64,000 nt of DNA from Streptacidiphilus sp041262525 (GCF_041262525.1 NZ_JBGCCK010000003.1:248001-312000), one strand, 5' to 3'; shown: positions 16,448 to 25,407, numbered from the stretch's first letter. Numbers and translations: made by a program. The notes: generated by a model from the sequence alone, not told the origin.

Positions 16448-17596
16448 GTGCTGTTGAGTGATACCCCCGCCGAGGCCGACTTCCGTCATCGGCTGCGCGA
16501 ATGGCTCGGCAAGACTCTCCCCGAGCTTCCTGCCGCGCCCGATCCCTCCGACTGGCCCGGTCGCCGCGACTACGACACGGCCTGGCAGCGGCGGCTGTTC
16601 GACGCGGGTTACGCAGGGATCCACTGGCCCGTCGACGCCGGAGGCAAGGGCGCTAGTCCGTCCGAACACCTCATCTTCCTCGAAGAGACCGAGCGCGCCG
16701 GCGCTCCCTACGTCGGCGCGAGCTTCGTCGGGCTGCTGCACGCCGGCCCGACCATCGCCGCCGAAGGGACCCCCGCCCAGCGCGCCCGCCTCCTCCCGCC
16801 GATCCTCCGGGGTGACGAGATATGGTGCCAGGGCTTCAGCGAACCCGGCGCCGGCAGCGACCTCGCCGCCCTCCGTACCCGTGCGGTCCGCGACGGGGAC
16901 AGCTACGTCGTCACCGGCAGCAAGATCTGGACCTCCCACGCCGAAGTCGCCGACTGGTGCGAACTGCTCGTCCGGACCGATCCCGACGCGCCCAAGCACC
17001 AGGGCATCACCTGGCTGGCCATGAACATGGACGCCCCCGGCGTCACCGTCCGGCCGTTGCGGACGCTCGCCGGGACGACCGAGTTCGCCGAGCTCTTCCT
17101 CGACGAGGTCCGCGTGCCCGCGGCGAACCGGGTCGGCGAGGAGAACGACGGCTGGCGCGTCACCATGGTGACGCTGTCCTTCGAGCGCGGCACCGCCTTC
17201 GCCAGTGAGGCTGTGGCCTGCCGACGCGAGGTGCGCGAACTCGCGCGCGTCGCGCGGGCCAACGGAGCCTGGGACGATCTGGAGCTGCGCCGCGCACTCG
17301 CGACCCTCTCCGCCGAGTTCGCCGCGCTCTGGCGGCTCGTGCAGTGGAACGTCTCCGAGGCCGCCTCGCGCGGCGTGCCGGGGGCCGGGGGCAGCGTCTT
17401 CAAGCTCCGCTTCAGCGAGGCGCGGCAGCACCTCTACGACCTGGCCGCCCGCGTCATCGGGGACGAGGCGCTCATCGAGGGCCCGTGGACGGCGCAGCGG
17501 CTGCAGGGCCTCTCCTACACCATCGCCGCAGGGACCTCGCAGATCCAGCGCAATATCGTCGCCCAGCGCATCCTGGGCCTGCCGAAGGGGCGCTGA
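16448..17596 (+). CDS. Acyl-CoA dehydrogenase, subunit type A (no canonical YEG glutamate)
   Basis: 382 residues from GTG 16448 (AGGGAG upstream, abutting the repeat). It is a full-length FAD-dependent acyl-CoA dehydrogenase with the middle-domain WCQGFSEPGAGSDLA and the VVTGSKIWTSHA block. Near the C-terminus the usual IYEGT, which supplies the catalytic Glu, reads TIAAGTSQIQRNI, so that Glu is absent. In actinobacterial steroid-type heterotetrameric dehydrogenases, one subunit is similarly altered. The next gene, 3 bp downstream, encodes a shorter partner-like protein, supporting a heteromeric enzyme. Confidence 0.9.
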   Translation: MLLSDTPAEADFRHRLREWLGKTLPELPAAPDPSDWPGRRDYDTAWQRRLFDAGYAGIHWPVDAGGKGASPSEHLIFLEETERAGAPYVGASFVGLLHAGPTIAAEGTPAQRARLLPPILRGDEIWCQGFSEPGAGSDLAALRTRAVRDGDSYVVTGSKIWTSHAEVADWCELLVRTDPDAPKHQGITWLAMNMDAPGVTVRPLRTLAGTTEFAELFLDEVRVPAANRVGEENDGWRVTMVTLSFERGTAFASEAVACRREVRELARVARANGAWDDLELRRALATLSAEFAALWRLVQWNVSEAASRGVPGAGGSVFKLRFSEARQHLYDLAARVIGDEALIEGPWTAQRLQGLSYTIAAGTSQIQRNIVAQRILGLPKGR

Positions 17597-17599
17597 CCG

Positions 17600-18478
17600 G
17601 TGCACTTCCAACTGACGGAGGATCAACGCGCGCTCCAGCAGGGCATGCGCGAGCTGCTGACGCGCGGCGAGCCGGGCTGGGAGCGACTGCACGACGTCGG
17701 CCTCTTCACGCTGCGGGTGCCGGAGGCGCAGGACGGGCTCGGGCTGGGGCTGGCGGAGGCCGTGCTCGCCTTCGAGGAGGCGGGGCGGGCGCTGGTGCGC
17801 GGGCCGCTGGTCGGCTCGGAGCTGGCGGCCACGCTGGGGCGGGACACGGCGGAAGTCGTCCGGGTGCCCGCGCGTGGGCCGGTGCTCGTGCCGTACCTGC
17901 CCGAGCTGACCTGGGTGCTGCTGCTCGACCTCGACGGCTCGCTCCGCATCGTCCCCAGCGCCGGCCTCGACGCGCGGCCCGCGCAGGCCGTGGACCCGCG
18001 GATGCCGCTGTGGGAGATCACCGGTCCGCTGCCCGACGGGGAGCTCTGCACCGCAGCGGACGCGGACCGGCTCGCCGCCGAGGCGACGCTGCTGACGGCC
18101 GCGCTCCAGTGCGGGCTCGCGGCCCGCGCCCTCGCCGACGCCGTCGACTACGCCCGCACGCGCGAGCAGTTCGGACAGCCGATCGGTGCGTTCCAGGCAG
18201 TGCAACACCTGTGCGCGGACATGCTCGCCCGCGCCGAGCTCGCGCGGGTCGCCGTGTACGCGGCGGCGGTCTCCGCCGATTCCGAGGAGATCGCGGGCGC
18301 GAAGCTGCTCGCGGACGAGGCCGCCGTCCACAACGCCCGCGACTGCCTGCAGGTTCACGGCGGAATGGGCTTCACCTGGGAGGCCCCGGTGCACCTGCTG
18401 CTGAAGCGCGCCTGGGCCTGGGAACGGGCCGTGGCGGACCGCGAACACTGCCTCGACCAGCTCGCTGGACACTTGTAG
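17600..18478 (+). CDS. Acyl-CoA dehydrogenase, short subunit type B
   Basis: 292 residues, shorter than the usual 370-390. GTG 17600 lies 3 bp after the preceding stop. The N-terminal domain is present (FQLTEDQRALQQGMRELL) but the central beta domain is reduced, lacking the CxQxxxEPxxGSD block. The C-terminal FAD-binding helices are intact (YARTREQFGQPIGAFQAVQH and QVHGGMGFTWE). It complements the type A protein, as in actinobacterial alpha2beta2 dehydrogenases of the FadE28/FadE29 kind. A strong hairpin follows at 18495-18522. Confidence 0.87.
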   Translation: MHFQLTEDQRALQQGMRELLTRGEPGWERLHDVGLFTLRVPEAQDGLGLGLAEAVLAFEEAGRALVRGPLVGSELAATLGRDTAEVVRVPARGPVLVPYLPELTWVLLLDLDGSLRIVPSAGLDARPAQAVDPRMPLWEITGPLPDGELCTAADADRLAAEATLLTAALQCGLAARALADAVDYARTREQFGQPIGAFQAVQHLCADMLARAELARVAVYAAAVSADSEEIAGAKLLADEAAVHNARDCLQVHGGMGFTWEAPVHLLLKRAWAWERAVADREHCLDQLAGHL

Positions 18479-18494
18479 CAAGGGTGTTTTTGTC

Positions 18495-18522
18495 GCGACG
18501 CCGCTGGGATTCCCGGCGTCGC
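18495..18522 (+). terminator. Hairpin terminator after acyl-CoA dehydrogenase pair
   Basis: GCGACGCCG (18495-18503) and CGGCGTCGC (18514-18522) are perfect 9-bp arms with a 10-base loop, 17 bp past the stop. No T-run follows, as is common for high-GC actinomycete terminators. Confidence 0.6.
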
Positions 18523-18548
18523 GGCCCGCTTCGGTTACGCTCACGGGG

Positions 18549-18743
18549 GTGCGCAGCAAGCAGTCCGTCGTTGGCGGCGGAGCGGCCGGGGCAGTATGCA
18601 CCTGTGGGTGGCCCCTCGGCTGGAATATGCCCGAAGACCATGCTCGTCGGCCTGGCTCCGGATCATCCTTGAACACATACGCGCCGGTACGCGGCTCGCG
18701 CGGTCGCGCGGCCCGGCTGATCCCGCAAGCACGGGTGGTGTGA
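18549..18743 (+). CDS. Possible small protein, 64 aa, translationally coupled to next gene
   Basis: An open frame from GTG 18549 to the TGA at 18741-18743, 3 bp before the next GTG. The product starts VRSKQSVVGGGAAGAV, has a CTCGWPLGW segment and ends in a basic tail. Third-position G/C is lower than in neighbouring genes and no good ribosome site is visible, so it may instead be a leader of the ATPase gene. I do not recognise a family. Confidence 0.3.
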   Translation: MRSKQSVVGGGAAGAVCTCGWPLGWNMPEDHARRPGSGSSLNTYAPVRGSRGRAARLIPQARVV

Positions 18744-18746
18744 CAG

Positions 18747-19217
18747 GTGCAGGTTCAGGCACAGGTGCTTCAGGTCCAGACGGCGGTTCAGGCCGACCCG
18801 GCGGAAGTGGGCCGCGCCCGCCGCTGGGCGCGCAGCCGGCTCACCGGCTGCGGCTTCGACCCGGACGCGGCGCTGGGGGAGACCTTGGTCCTGGTCGTCT
18901 CCGAACTGGTCACCAACGCGGTCGTGCACACCGGCTCCCCGGCGGTGCTGCGGCTGCTCTTCCCGGTCGGCCACGACGCGGAGCGCCGCCCGGTCCGGGT
19001 CGAGGTCGCCGACGCCAGCGACGCCCCGCCCGCGCCCAGAGTCGCGCCGGACGAGGACACCAACGGCCGTGGGCTTGAGCTGGTGAGCTTTCTGACGGAT
19101 CGCTGGGGGTGGTTCCCCGACGGGAGCGGCAAGCGCGTCTGGTGCGAGCTGGCGCCGGAGGAGCCTGCCGTCGTCGCCGAGGCCCCGGCCGCCGCGCTGC
19201 ACGCCATGGACGGCTGA
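18747..19217 (+). CDS. HATPase-type ATP-binding protein (RsbW-like anti-sigma kinase family)
   Basis: 156 residues, GTG 18747. It is a GHKL/HATPase_c_2 domain: the N-box LVVSELVTNAVVHT at about 50-63 (Asn for Mg-ATP), the G1-like VEVADAS, and the G2-like DTNGRGLELVSFLTDRWG at about 111-128. Streptomyces has many such stand-alone domains; they bind ATP and can phosphorylate STAS antagonists or sequester a sigma factor. No STAS gene is adjacent; the nearest in the window is at 7423-7779. The first about 15 residues are a Gln/Val-rich variable tail. Confidence 0.87.
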   Translation: MQVQAQVLQVQTAVQADPAEVGRARRWARSRLTGCGFDPDAALGETLVLVVSELVTNAVVHTGSPAVLRLLFPVGHDAERRPVRVEVADASDAPPAPRVAPDEDTNGRGLELVSFLTDRWGWFPDGSGKRVWCELAPEEPAVVAEAPAAALHAMDG

Positions 19218-19273
19218 CGGCGCACGCGGGGGTTGCCGGTTGATCGTCCGCCCGAGGGGGAACCCTCTTCTGC

Positions 19274-20410
19274 ATGAACGTTTCTCCCCCGGCCTCGCAT
19301 GCACCCTGGAGTGCGGCCTGGGATGCGGCCGGGACCGTCCGGGCCCTGGAAGGCGTCGTCGACATCGAGTGGGCCCCTGACCGCTCCTGGGCGATGCCCT
19401 GGCGGCTCCCGGTCGCCGACCTCGACCTGCACCACCGCGACCTCGTGCTGCCGGCCATGTGCCCGAGCGGGGTGCGGATCCGGGTGCGCACCGCGTCCAC
19501 GCGGCTGCTGCTGGACGCCGTCTCCGTGCAGCTCCAGGGCGGGCCGGTCTTCGAGGCCTGGTGCGATCTCTCCGTCGACGGAGAGCTGGTCCGTTCCACC
19601 GCGCTGGGCGTCGCCGGAGTCGTCTTCGGCGGGCTGCCCGCCGAGGTGAAGGACATCGAGATCGCCCTGCCGATCCTGCCCGCCGTCCGGCTGCGCGGCC
19701 TGCGCGCGCTCGACGGCGAGACGCTGCTCCCGCTGCCCGATGCGCGTCCCTGCTGGAGCGTCTACGGCAGCAGCATCAGCCACGGCTTCGCCGCCACGCC
19801 CACCCGGACCTGGCCGGCCACGGCAGCCCGGCTGATGGGCCGCAATCTCACCAACCTCGGGTACGGCGGCGCCTGTCTGCTCGACCCCTTGGTCGGGCGA
19901 ATGCTGGCAAACCGCCCGGCCGATTTCATAACCCTGGAACTCGGTATCAATGTCTACAACTCCGCCGCATTGCGCGAGCGGACCTTCCTGCCCGCCGTGC
20001 ACGGCCTGTTGGCTGAAATTCGCTCCCGTCAGCCCGAAGTTCCGGTCACCGTCCTCGGACCGGTGTTCGGTGGCGAACGGGAGACCGAACTCACGGACGG
20101 AATGTCCGAGGCCTTCGGCGACCTGACGCTGGACCAGCTCAGGGAGCAGTTGCACGACGCGGTTGAACTCCATCGCAAGCGTGGCGACACCGCGTTGACC
20201 TGGATCGACGGCCGCGATCTCTGCTCGGCCGCGGACGCTGCGCGCGGCGTGCTGCCCGACGGTCTGCACCCGGACGCCGAGCATCAGCAGGAGATGGGCC
20301 GGCGCTACGCCGTCGCCGAGGAGTCGTGTCGACGAGGGATACGGCAACAAACAGATGAAGGCTCAAACGCTGCGCAACCAATCCGAATTCCGGACAAGCC
20401 ATTGACGTGA
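19274..20410 (+). CDS. SGNH/GDSL-family hydrolase
   Basis: 378 residues, ATG 19274. An N-terminal beta-rich domain (about 1-155) precedes an SGNH hydrolase domain: block I VYGSSISHG with the nucleophile Ser (about 170), NLGYGGACL for block II, TLELGINVYN for block III, and DGLHPDAEHQQEMG with the catalytic Asp-x-x-His near 340. It lacks a signal peptide, so a cytoplasmic esterase/acetylhydrolase is likely. Codon use becomes less GC-biased from about 19900 to the end, and the C-terminal about 25 residues (GSNAAQPIRIPDKPLT) look like an unconserved extension. Confidence 0.85.
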   Translation: MNVSPPASHAPWSAAWDAAGTVRALEGVVDIEWAPDRSWAMPWRLPVADLDLHHRDLVLPAMCPSGVRIRVRTASTRLLLDAVSVQLQGGPVFEAWCDLSVDGELVRSTALGVAGVVFGGLPAEVKDIEIALPILPAVRLRGLRALDGETLLPLPDARPCWSVYGSSISHGFAATPTRTWPATAARLMGRNLTNLGYGGACLLDPLVGRMLANRPADFITLELGINVYNSAALRERTFLPAVHGLLAEIRSRQPEVPVTVLGPVFGGERETELTDGMSEAFGDLTLDQLREQLHDAVELHRKRGDTALTWIDGRDLCSAADAARGVLPDGLHPDAEHQQEMGRRYAVAEESCRRGIRQQTDEGSNAAQPIRIPDKPLT

Positions 20411-20593
20411 CGTGTCCGCCTGATCACGCTTGGATTCAGCGATTCGTTGCGAGGGGACGCCAAGGGCGCCCGGTCGTCGTGCTGCCTGCTTCCTTGGCGA
20501 GTGCGGATCGCTTCGGTGCGGGTCAGGGCCCACGCGCCGAGAGCAGATGGCGGGGCGCCGTGCCGCGTGGAGAAGAACCGCGCACGGCGCCGC

Positions 20594-20634
20594 GCCACCT
20601 GCTTTGTCACGGGTTGTGCCACCTGCTTTGTCAC
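20594..20634. repeat. Direct repeat, 17 bp x 2
   Basis: GCCACCTGCTTTGTCAC occurs at 20594-20610 and exactly again at 20618-20634 (24-bp period), in the space between the convergent SGNH hydrolase and cyclase genes. The rest of 20411-20656 shows no gene I can support. Confidence 0.8.
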
Positions 20635-20656
20635 ATCAAGTCGGACTATTTCACCG

Positions 20657-21592
20657 TTATTTCACCGCGATCGGCGCCACCGGCGCGCCCACGCCGCCGA
20701 CGAAGGGCTCGGGCGGGGCGGACAGCAGGAACTCGTGCACGCCGTCCTCGGCGCAGTCGGCGGCCAGCGTCTCCAGGTTCCAGTTCTGGCCCTGCATCAT
20801 GCCCATCTCGACCAAGTCGAGGGCGTGGACCGGGAGGTACAAACCGTCGATTTCGGGCGGGAAGATCTCGAAGGTCAGTGTGTCGTTCGCCACAGCCACC
20901 ACGTCGCGGGCGTGGAACCACTCCGGGCAGCGCAGCCCGAGGCCGGGGGAGGGGAAGGCGTAGGCGTCGCGGTCCCCGCCGAGGTAGAGCTGCATCTGTC
21001 CGGTGCGGACCAGCACCACGTCACCGGCGCGTACCTTGGTTCCGGCCTGCTCCTCGGCTGCCTCCAGGTCCTCGGGGGTGACGGCGTGGTCGCCGGGCAG
21101 TCGTCCGACGCCGCGGGCGCGTGCGACGTCCAGCAGCGCGCCGCGGGTGACCAGCGGCGTCGCCTTCTCGACGCCGGAGCGGGTCGCGCCCTCGTGGGCG
21201 TTGATGCTGTCGGCGGGGCGGTTGTTGTAGATCCGGCCCCCGTGGCTGACGTGGCCCAGGCCGTCCCAGTGGGTGGCCGCCTGCAGGCCGAGGGTCGCCA
21301 CGTCGTCGCTGGTGGCGATGGCGCCGGGCCCGAACATCTCGTAGTTGAGCGCGACCATCGTGTGCAGCGGGTTGACCCGGCCGGGGATCATGCCGGTCTG
21401 TACGCCGTACTGCTGCAGCGGCAGTGCGAGGTTGAACCGCTTGCCGGTACGGACGCAGGCCGCGGCGGCGCGGACCACCTCGGGCGTGATCAGGTTCAGC
21501 GTCCCGATCTCGTCCTGGGCGCCCCAACGCCCCCAGTTGTTCACGCGTTTGGCGATGTCCCTGAACTCGTCGAAGTCGCTGGGTGCGGGCAC
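20657..21592 (-). CDS. Cyclase family protein (kynurenine-formamidase-like metal hydrolase)
   Basis: 311 residues. GTG 21592 follows GAAGAGGAGG. The metal-binding signature is present as THWDGLGHVSHGG (H-x-D-x3-H type, about residue 107). Members hydrolyse amides or lactones, or act on cyclic intermediates. A C-terminal LPVHALDLVEMGMMQGQNW block holds a conserved His and Glu. It is divergent from the SDR gene with the shared operator between them, tying it to the acyl-CoA regulon. Confidence 0.87.
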   Translation of the reverse strand: MPAPSDFDEFRDIAKRVNNWGRWGAQDEIGTLNLITPEVVRAAAACVRTGKRFNLALPLQQYGVQTGMIPGRVNPLHTMVALNYEMFGPGAIATSDDVATLGLQAATHWDGLGHVSHGGRIYNNRPADSINAHEGATRSGVEKATPLVTRGALLDVARARGVGRLPGDHAVTPEDLEAAEEQAGTKVRAGDVVLVRTGQMQLYLGGDRDAYAFPSPGLGLRCPEWFHARDVVAVANDTLTFEIFPPEIDGLYLPVHALDLVEMGMMQGQNWNLETLAADCAEDGVHEFLLSAPPEPFVGGVGAPVAPIAVK

Positions 21593-21632
21593 GAGCTCCG
21601 CCTCCTCTTCCCGTCCGTCTGGTGGCCTGCCT

Positions 21633-21657
21633 AGAATCTAACGGTCCGTCAGATTCT
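21633..21657. promoter_or_regulatory. Shared operator, extended copy (cyclase/SDR divergent promoter)
   Basis: The core CTAACGGTCCGTCAG (21638-21652) has one mismatch between arms. The symmetry extends to 25 bp (AGAATC... ...GATTCT). It ends 16 bp before the SDR GTG, almost touching its GAGGAGGGG ribosome site, and lies 41 bp upstream of the cyclase start. Only one copy is visible here. Confidence 0.75.
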
Positions 21658-21673
21658 TGAGGAGGGGTACGGC

Positions 21674-22582
21674 GTGGCTGAGTTCCTGCGCGGCAAAGTG
21701 ATCGCGGTCACCGGGGCCGGACGCGGCATCGGGCGTGCGGTGGCGCTCGCCTGCGCCGCCGAGGGCGCGAAGGTCGTGGTCAACGACTACGGCGTGGGCA
21801 TCGACGGCTCCGCCCCCGCGAGCGAGGTCGCGGACGAGGTCGTCAAGGAGATCGAGGCTGCAGGCGGCGAGGCCATCGCCGTCGCCGACGACATCGCCAC
21901 CATGGCAGGCGGCGAACGCGTGGTCGGCGCGGCGGTCTCCGCCTTCGGCCGGCTCGACGGGGTCGTCTGCGTGGCCGGGATCCTGCGCGAGCGGATGCTG
22001 TTCAACATGTCCGAGGAGGAGTGGGACCCGGTCATCGCCACCCATCTCAAGGGCACCTTCACCGTCTTCCGGGCGGCGTCCGCGCTCATGCGCAAGCAGG
22101 GCGGCGGCACGCTGATCGGCTTCACCAGCGGCAACCACCAGGGCTCCGCCAGTCAGGCCAACTACAGCGCGGCCAAGGGCGGCATCATCTCGCTGGTGCG
22201 CAGCGCGGCGCTGGGCCTGAACAAGTACGGGGTGACGGCCAACGCGGTCGCGCCGGTGGCGCGGACGCGGATGTCGGCGAACGTGCCGATGGAGCTCAAG
22301 GAGATCGGCGAGCCGGAGGACGTGGCGGCCCTCGTGGTCTACCTGCTCTCGGAGGCCGCAAAGGAGATCACCGGCCAGGTCTACACGGTCGCCGGACCCA
22401 AGATCGCGGTCTGGGCGCAGCCTCGTGAGCTGCGCGCGATGTACGCGGAGTCGGGCTCCTGGACGCCGGAGAAGATCGCCGACTTCCTCCCCGGCACGGT
22501 CGGCGTCGACCCGATGCCGATGCTGGTCCAACTGGAGGCGATGGCCAAGGCCGCCGCCGCCAACGAGCGTCCGAACGCGTAG
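21674..22582 (+). CDS. Short-chain dehydrogenase (multifunctional-enzyme-2-like 3-hydroxyacyl-CoA dehydrogenase type)
   Basis: 302 residues, GTG 21674 after GAGGAGGGG. It has a Rossmann fold with TGAGRGIGRAVAL (NAD-binding), VVVNDYGVG, a Ser-containing FTSGNHQGSAS, and the catalytic YSAAKGG. The long insert after VVNDYG (GIDGSAPASEVADEV) and the C-terminal extension (RELRAMYAESGSW...) resemble the dehydrogenase part of peroxisomal MFE-2 type enzymes, which oxidise 3-hydroxyacyl-CoAs. It lies 14 bp upstream of an acyl-CoA dehydrogenase gene, forming an operon under the operator at 21633-21657. Confidence 0.9.
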   Translation: MAEFLRGKVIAVTGAGRGIGRAVALACAAEGAKVVVNDYGVGIDGSAPASEVADEVVKEIEAAGGEAIAVADDIATMAGGERVVGAAVSAFGRLDGVVCVAGILRERMLFNMSEEEWDPVIATHLKGTFTVFRAASALMRKQGGGTLIGFTSGNHQGSASQANYSAAKGGIISLVRSAALGLNKYGVTANAVAPVARTRMSANVPMELKEIGEPEDVAALVVYLLSEAAKEITGQVYTVAGPKIAVWAQPRELRAMYAESGSWTPEKIADFLPGTVGVDPMPMLVQLEAMAKAAAANERPNA

Positions 22583-22596
22583 GCGGGACAGGTCTC

Positions 22597-23751
22597 ATGG
22601 ACTTTGGGTTCGACGCGGCGGACGAGGAGTTCCGCGCGCGGGCGCGGGAATGGCTCACGGCCCGGCTCGGCCCGGGCGGGGCCTTCGCCGACCTTCGCGG
22701 GGTCAAGGCCCCCGACGACGCGCAGCGTCGCCGCGCGTGGGAGCGGGAGCTGGGAGCGGGCGGCTGGATCGGACTTGGCTGGCCGGAGGGCAGCCTGACC
22801 CGCCAGGTCGTCTGGTTCGAGGAGTACGCCCGCGCCCAGGCCCCGGACCCGCTCGGCATCGTGGGCGAGCAGCTGCTCGCCCCGACACTGCTGCTGCGCG
22901 GCAGCGTCACGCAGCTGGAGCGGTACCTGCCGGGCATCGCCTCGGGGGAGGTGATCTGGTGCCAGGGCTACAGCGAGCCCGGCGCGGGATCGGATCTGGC
23001 GGCGGTCCGGACGGTGGCGGTTCCTGCTGCAGACGGAGACGGCTGGCTGGTCAGCGGGCAGAAGACGTGGACCTCGCTGTCGCAGTGGGCGGACTGGTGC
23101 TTCGTGCTGGCCCGCACGGAGCCGGGCTCGCAGCGGCACGCGGGCCTGAGTCTGCTGCTGCTGCCGATGGAGCAGGAGGCGGGGCGGATCGAGGTCCGTC
23201 CGATCCGGCAGCTGAACGGCGTGAGCGAGTTCAGCGAGGTCTTCTTCGACGAGGCACGGGCGGTCGACGTGCTGGGGGAAGTCGGGGAGGGCTGGTCGGT
23301 GGCGATGACGCTGCTGTCCTTCGAGCGCGGAGCGGGCATGCTGGGTCGCCAGATCGGCTACGAACGCGAGCTGGACGCGGTGCTGCGCGCGGCGGCCAAC
23401 TCGGGCGCGGACCGGGATCCGGTCCTGCGCGAGGCGTTGCTCCAGCAGTGGGCCTCGCTGCAGGTCATGCGCGCGAACGCGCTCCGCACGCTGGGCACGG
23501 CGGAGCCGGGGACTGCGGCGGTGGCGAAGCTGGTCTGGGCAGGCTGGCACCAGCGGCTGGGTGAACTGGCCGTCCAGGTGCGGGGCCTGGCGGGTGCGTT
23601 CGCCGACGGAGCGGCGCATGGTGTGGACGATTACCCACTCACCGTCGCGCAGCACACCTTGCTCTTCTCCCGCGCGGACACGATCTACGGCGGCAGCGAC
23701 CAGATCCAACGCAACATCATCGCCGAACGGGTCCTCGGGCTGCCGCGCTAG
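22597..23751 (+). CDS. Acyl-CoA dehydrogenase, subunit type A (YGGS in place of YEGT)
   Basis: 384 residues, ATG 22597. It is full length with IWCQGYSEPGAGSDLAAVR, the VSGQKTWTSLSQ block, and DTIYGGSDQIQRNI at the C-terminus, where the canonical catalytic Glu is replaced by Gly. This class is common among actinobacterial enzymes for branched or cyclic acyl-CoAs. No type B partner lies next to it; the separate type B gene at 40947, under the same operator, is a candidate partner. It is followed by an inverted repeat. Confidence 0.9.
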   Translation: MDFGFDAADEEFRARAREWLTARLGPGGAFADLRGVKAPDDAQRRRAWERELGAGGWIGLGWPEGSLTRQVVWFEEYARAQAPDPLGIVGEQLLAPTLLLRGSVTQLERYLPGIASGEVIWCQGYSEPGAGSDLAAVRTVAVPAADGDGWLVSGQKTWTSLSQWADWCFVLARTEPGSQRHAGLSLLLLPMEQEAGRIEVRPIRQLNGVSEFSEVFFDEARAVDVLGEVGEGWSVAMTLLSFERGAGMLGRQIGYERELDAVLRAAANSGADRDPVLREALLQQWASLQVMRANALRTLGTAEPGTAAVAKLVWAGWHQRLGELAVQVRGLAGAFADGAAHGVDDYPLTVAQHTLLFSRADTIYGGSDQIQRNIIAERVLGLPR

Positions 23752-23759
23752 CGGCTTGA

Positions 23760-23861
23760 GGGGCGCGGGGAACTGCGCGAGAAACCACCGGCGTGCGGAT
23801 GGCCCTGCTCGTTCGGATCAGTACCTGCGTGGGTGGCTTGTCGCGCAGTTCCTCGCGCCCC
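23760..23861. repeat. Long inverted repeat, copy 4 (short arms)
   Basis: GGGGCGCGGGGAACTGCGCG on the left, GCGCAGTTCCTCGCGCCCC on the right, with GCGGATGGCCCTG in the centre. It lies between two same-strand genes, 8 bp after a stop codon. TTGCAAC follows the right arm. Confidence 0.88.
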
Positions 23862-23901
23862 TGAGGTGTTGCAACCAACTCTTTTGAAGGACGTGCACGT
23901 T

Positions 23902-25380
23902 ATGACCGCACATCGCCTCTTCATCAACAACGAATACCGTGACGGCGCCGCAGGAACCTACGACGTCGTCAACCCCGGCACCGAAGCCCTCGTCGGCGCC
24001 GCGCCCGAGGCCTCCCCCTCCGACGTCGCCGACGCCATCGCCGCCGCGCGCTCCGCGCAAGCGGAATGGGCGGGCGCCTCGCCGTCCGCCCGAGCGGCCC
24101 TGCTCGACCGGATCGCCGACCTGGTCCTGGAGCGCGCGGCAGACTTCGTGCCGCTCCTGCAGGCGGAGACCGGGGCCACCATCCGTGTCGCGTCGACCAT
24201 GCAGCTGCCCGTCGTCGCCGACCGCTTCCGCCGTTACGCGCGCGGCGCGTTCGAGTCCACCGTCGAGCCGTTCCCCGCCTTGCCCGTCGCGGCGACCGCG
24301 CTGGCCGCGGGCGGGCTGACCAATGCCGCCGCCGCGCGGCGGCCGGTCGGGGTGGTCGGTTGCATCACCTCCTACAACTTCCCCATCGTCAACCTCGCCG
24401 GCAAGCTCGCGCCCGCGCTGGCGATGGGCAACACCGTCGTCGCCAAGCCGGCTCCGCAGGACCCGCTCGCCTGTCTCAAGCTCGGCGAGATCTTCCTGGA
24501 GGCGGGCGCGCCCGCCGGGATCTTCAACGTGGTCACCGACTCCGGCGCGGCCGCCGGCGCCACGCTCGTCGCCTCGCCCGACGTCGACATGATCAGCTTC
24601 ACCGGCTCGACCACCGTCGGCCGCCGGATCGCCACCGACGGCGGCGCGACCATGAAGCGCCTCCTCATGGAGCTCGGCGGCAAGGGCGCGGCGATCGTCC
24701 TGGAGGACGCGGACCTGGGCAAGGCGATCCAGGCGATCGGTTCGACCTGGGCGTTCCACTCCGGGCAGATCTGCACCGCGCCCACCCGCGCGCTGGTGCA
24801 CCGCTCCCGCTACGACGACGTCGTCGCCGGGCTCGCGCGCTACGCGTCCCGGTTGTCCGTCGGCAACCCGCTGCTGCCGACGACCGTCGTCGGGCCGGTC
24901 ATCTCCTCGGCCCACCGCGACCGCGTCGAGGGCTACATCTCCGGCGCGATCAGCGAGGGCGCCCGTCTGGTCTTCGGCGGCACCCGCAAGGAGCACACCG
25001 CGGACTCGCCGGAGCTGCCCGGTGCGGGCTTCTTCGTCGCGCCCACACTGTTGGCCGACGTCACCCCCGCGATGACGATCGCTCGCGAGGAGGTCTTCGG
25101 GCCGGTCGTGGTGGTGATTCCGTTCGAGGACGACGAGGAGGCGATCGCCATCGCCAACTCGACCGAATTCGGGCTCTACGACTACCTCTTCACCGGCGAC
25201 ACCGCCCGCGCCTACGCGCTCGCCGCGCGCCTGCGCACCGGCAACGTCGGCATCAACACCGCCCAGCGGCACCCGGAGACGCCCTTCGGCGGCTTCAAGC
25301 AGAGCGGCGTCGGCCGCGACGGCGGCTCCTTCGGCCTGCACGCGTACAGCGAGCAGCAGGCCCTCGTCTGGCAGTCCTGA
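23902..25380 (+). CDS. NAD(P)-dependent aldehyde dehydrogenase
   Basis: 492 residues. ATG 23902 follows GAAGGA. It oxidises an aldehyde to the acid. Visible motifs are the coenzyme-binding VGCITSYNFPIVNLAGKLAPAL region, SFTGSTTVGRRI, the catalytic Glu in LMELGGKGAAIV, and the catalytic Cys in FHSGQICTAPTR. Late motifs EEVFGPVVVV and TPFGGFKQSGVGRD are intact. It forms an operon with the zinc alcohol dehydrogenase 27 bp downstream, so the pair probably converts an alcohol to an acid. No shared operator is seen upstream; an inverted repeat lies there instead. Confidence 0.93.
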   Translation: MTAHRLFINNEYRDGAAGTYDVVNPGTEALVGAAPEASPSDVADAIAAARSAQAEWAGASPSARAALLDRIADLVLERAADFVPLLQAETGATIRVASTMQLPVVADRFRRYARGAFESTVEPFPALPVAATALAAGGLTNAAAARRPVGVVGCITSYNFPIVNLAGKLAPALAMGNTVVAKPAPQDPLACLKLGEIFLEAGAPAGIFNVVTDSGAAAGATLVASPDVDMISFTGSTTVGRRIATDGGATMKRLLMELGGKGAAIVLEDADLGKAIQAIGSTWAFHSGQICTAPTRALVHRSRYDDVVAGLARYASRLSVGNPLLPTTVVGPVISSAHRDRVEGYISGAISEGARLVFGGTRKEHTADSPELPGAGFFVAPTLLADVTPAMTIAREEVFGPVVVVIPFEDDEEAIAIANSTEFGLYDYLFTGDTARAYALAARLRTGNVGINTAQRHPETPFGGFKQSGVGRDGGSFGLHAYSEQQALVWQS

Positions 25381-25407
25381 GCACCACCGGAGTTGGGAGA
25401 ACACACA

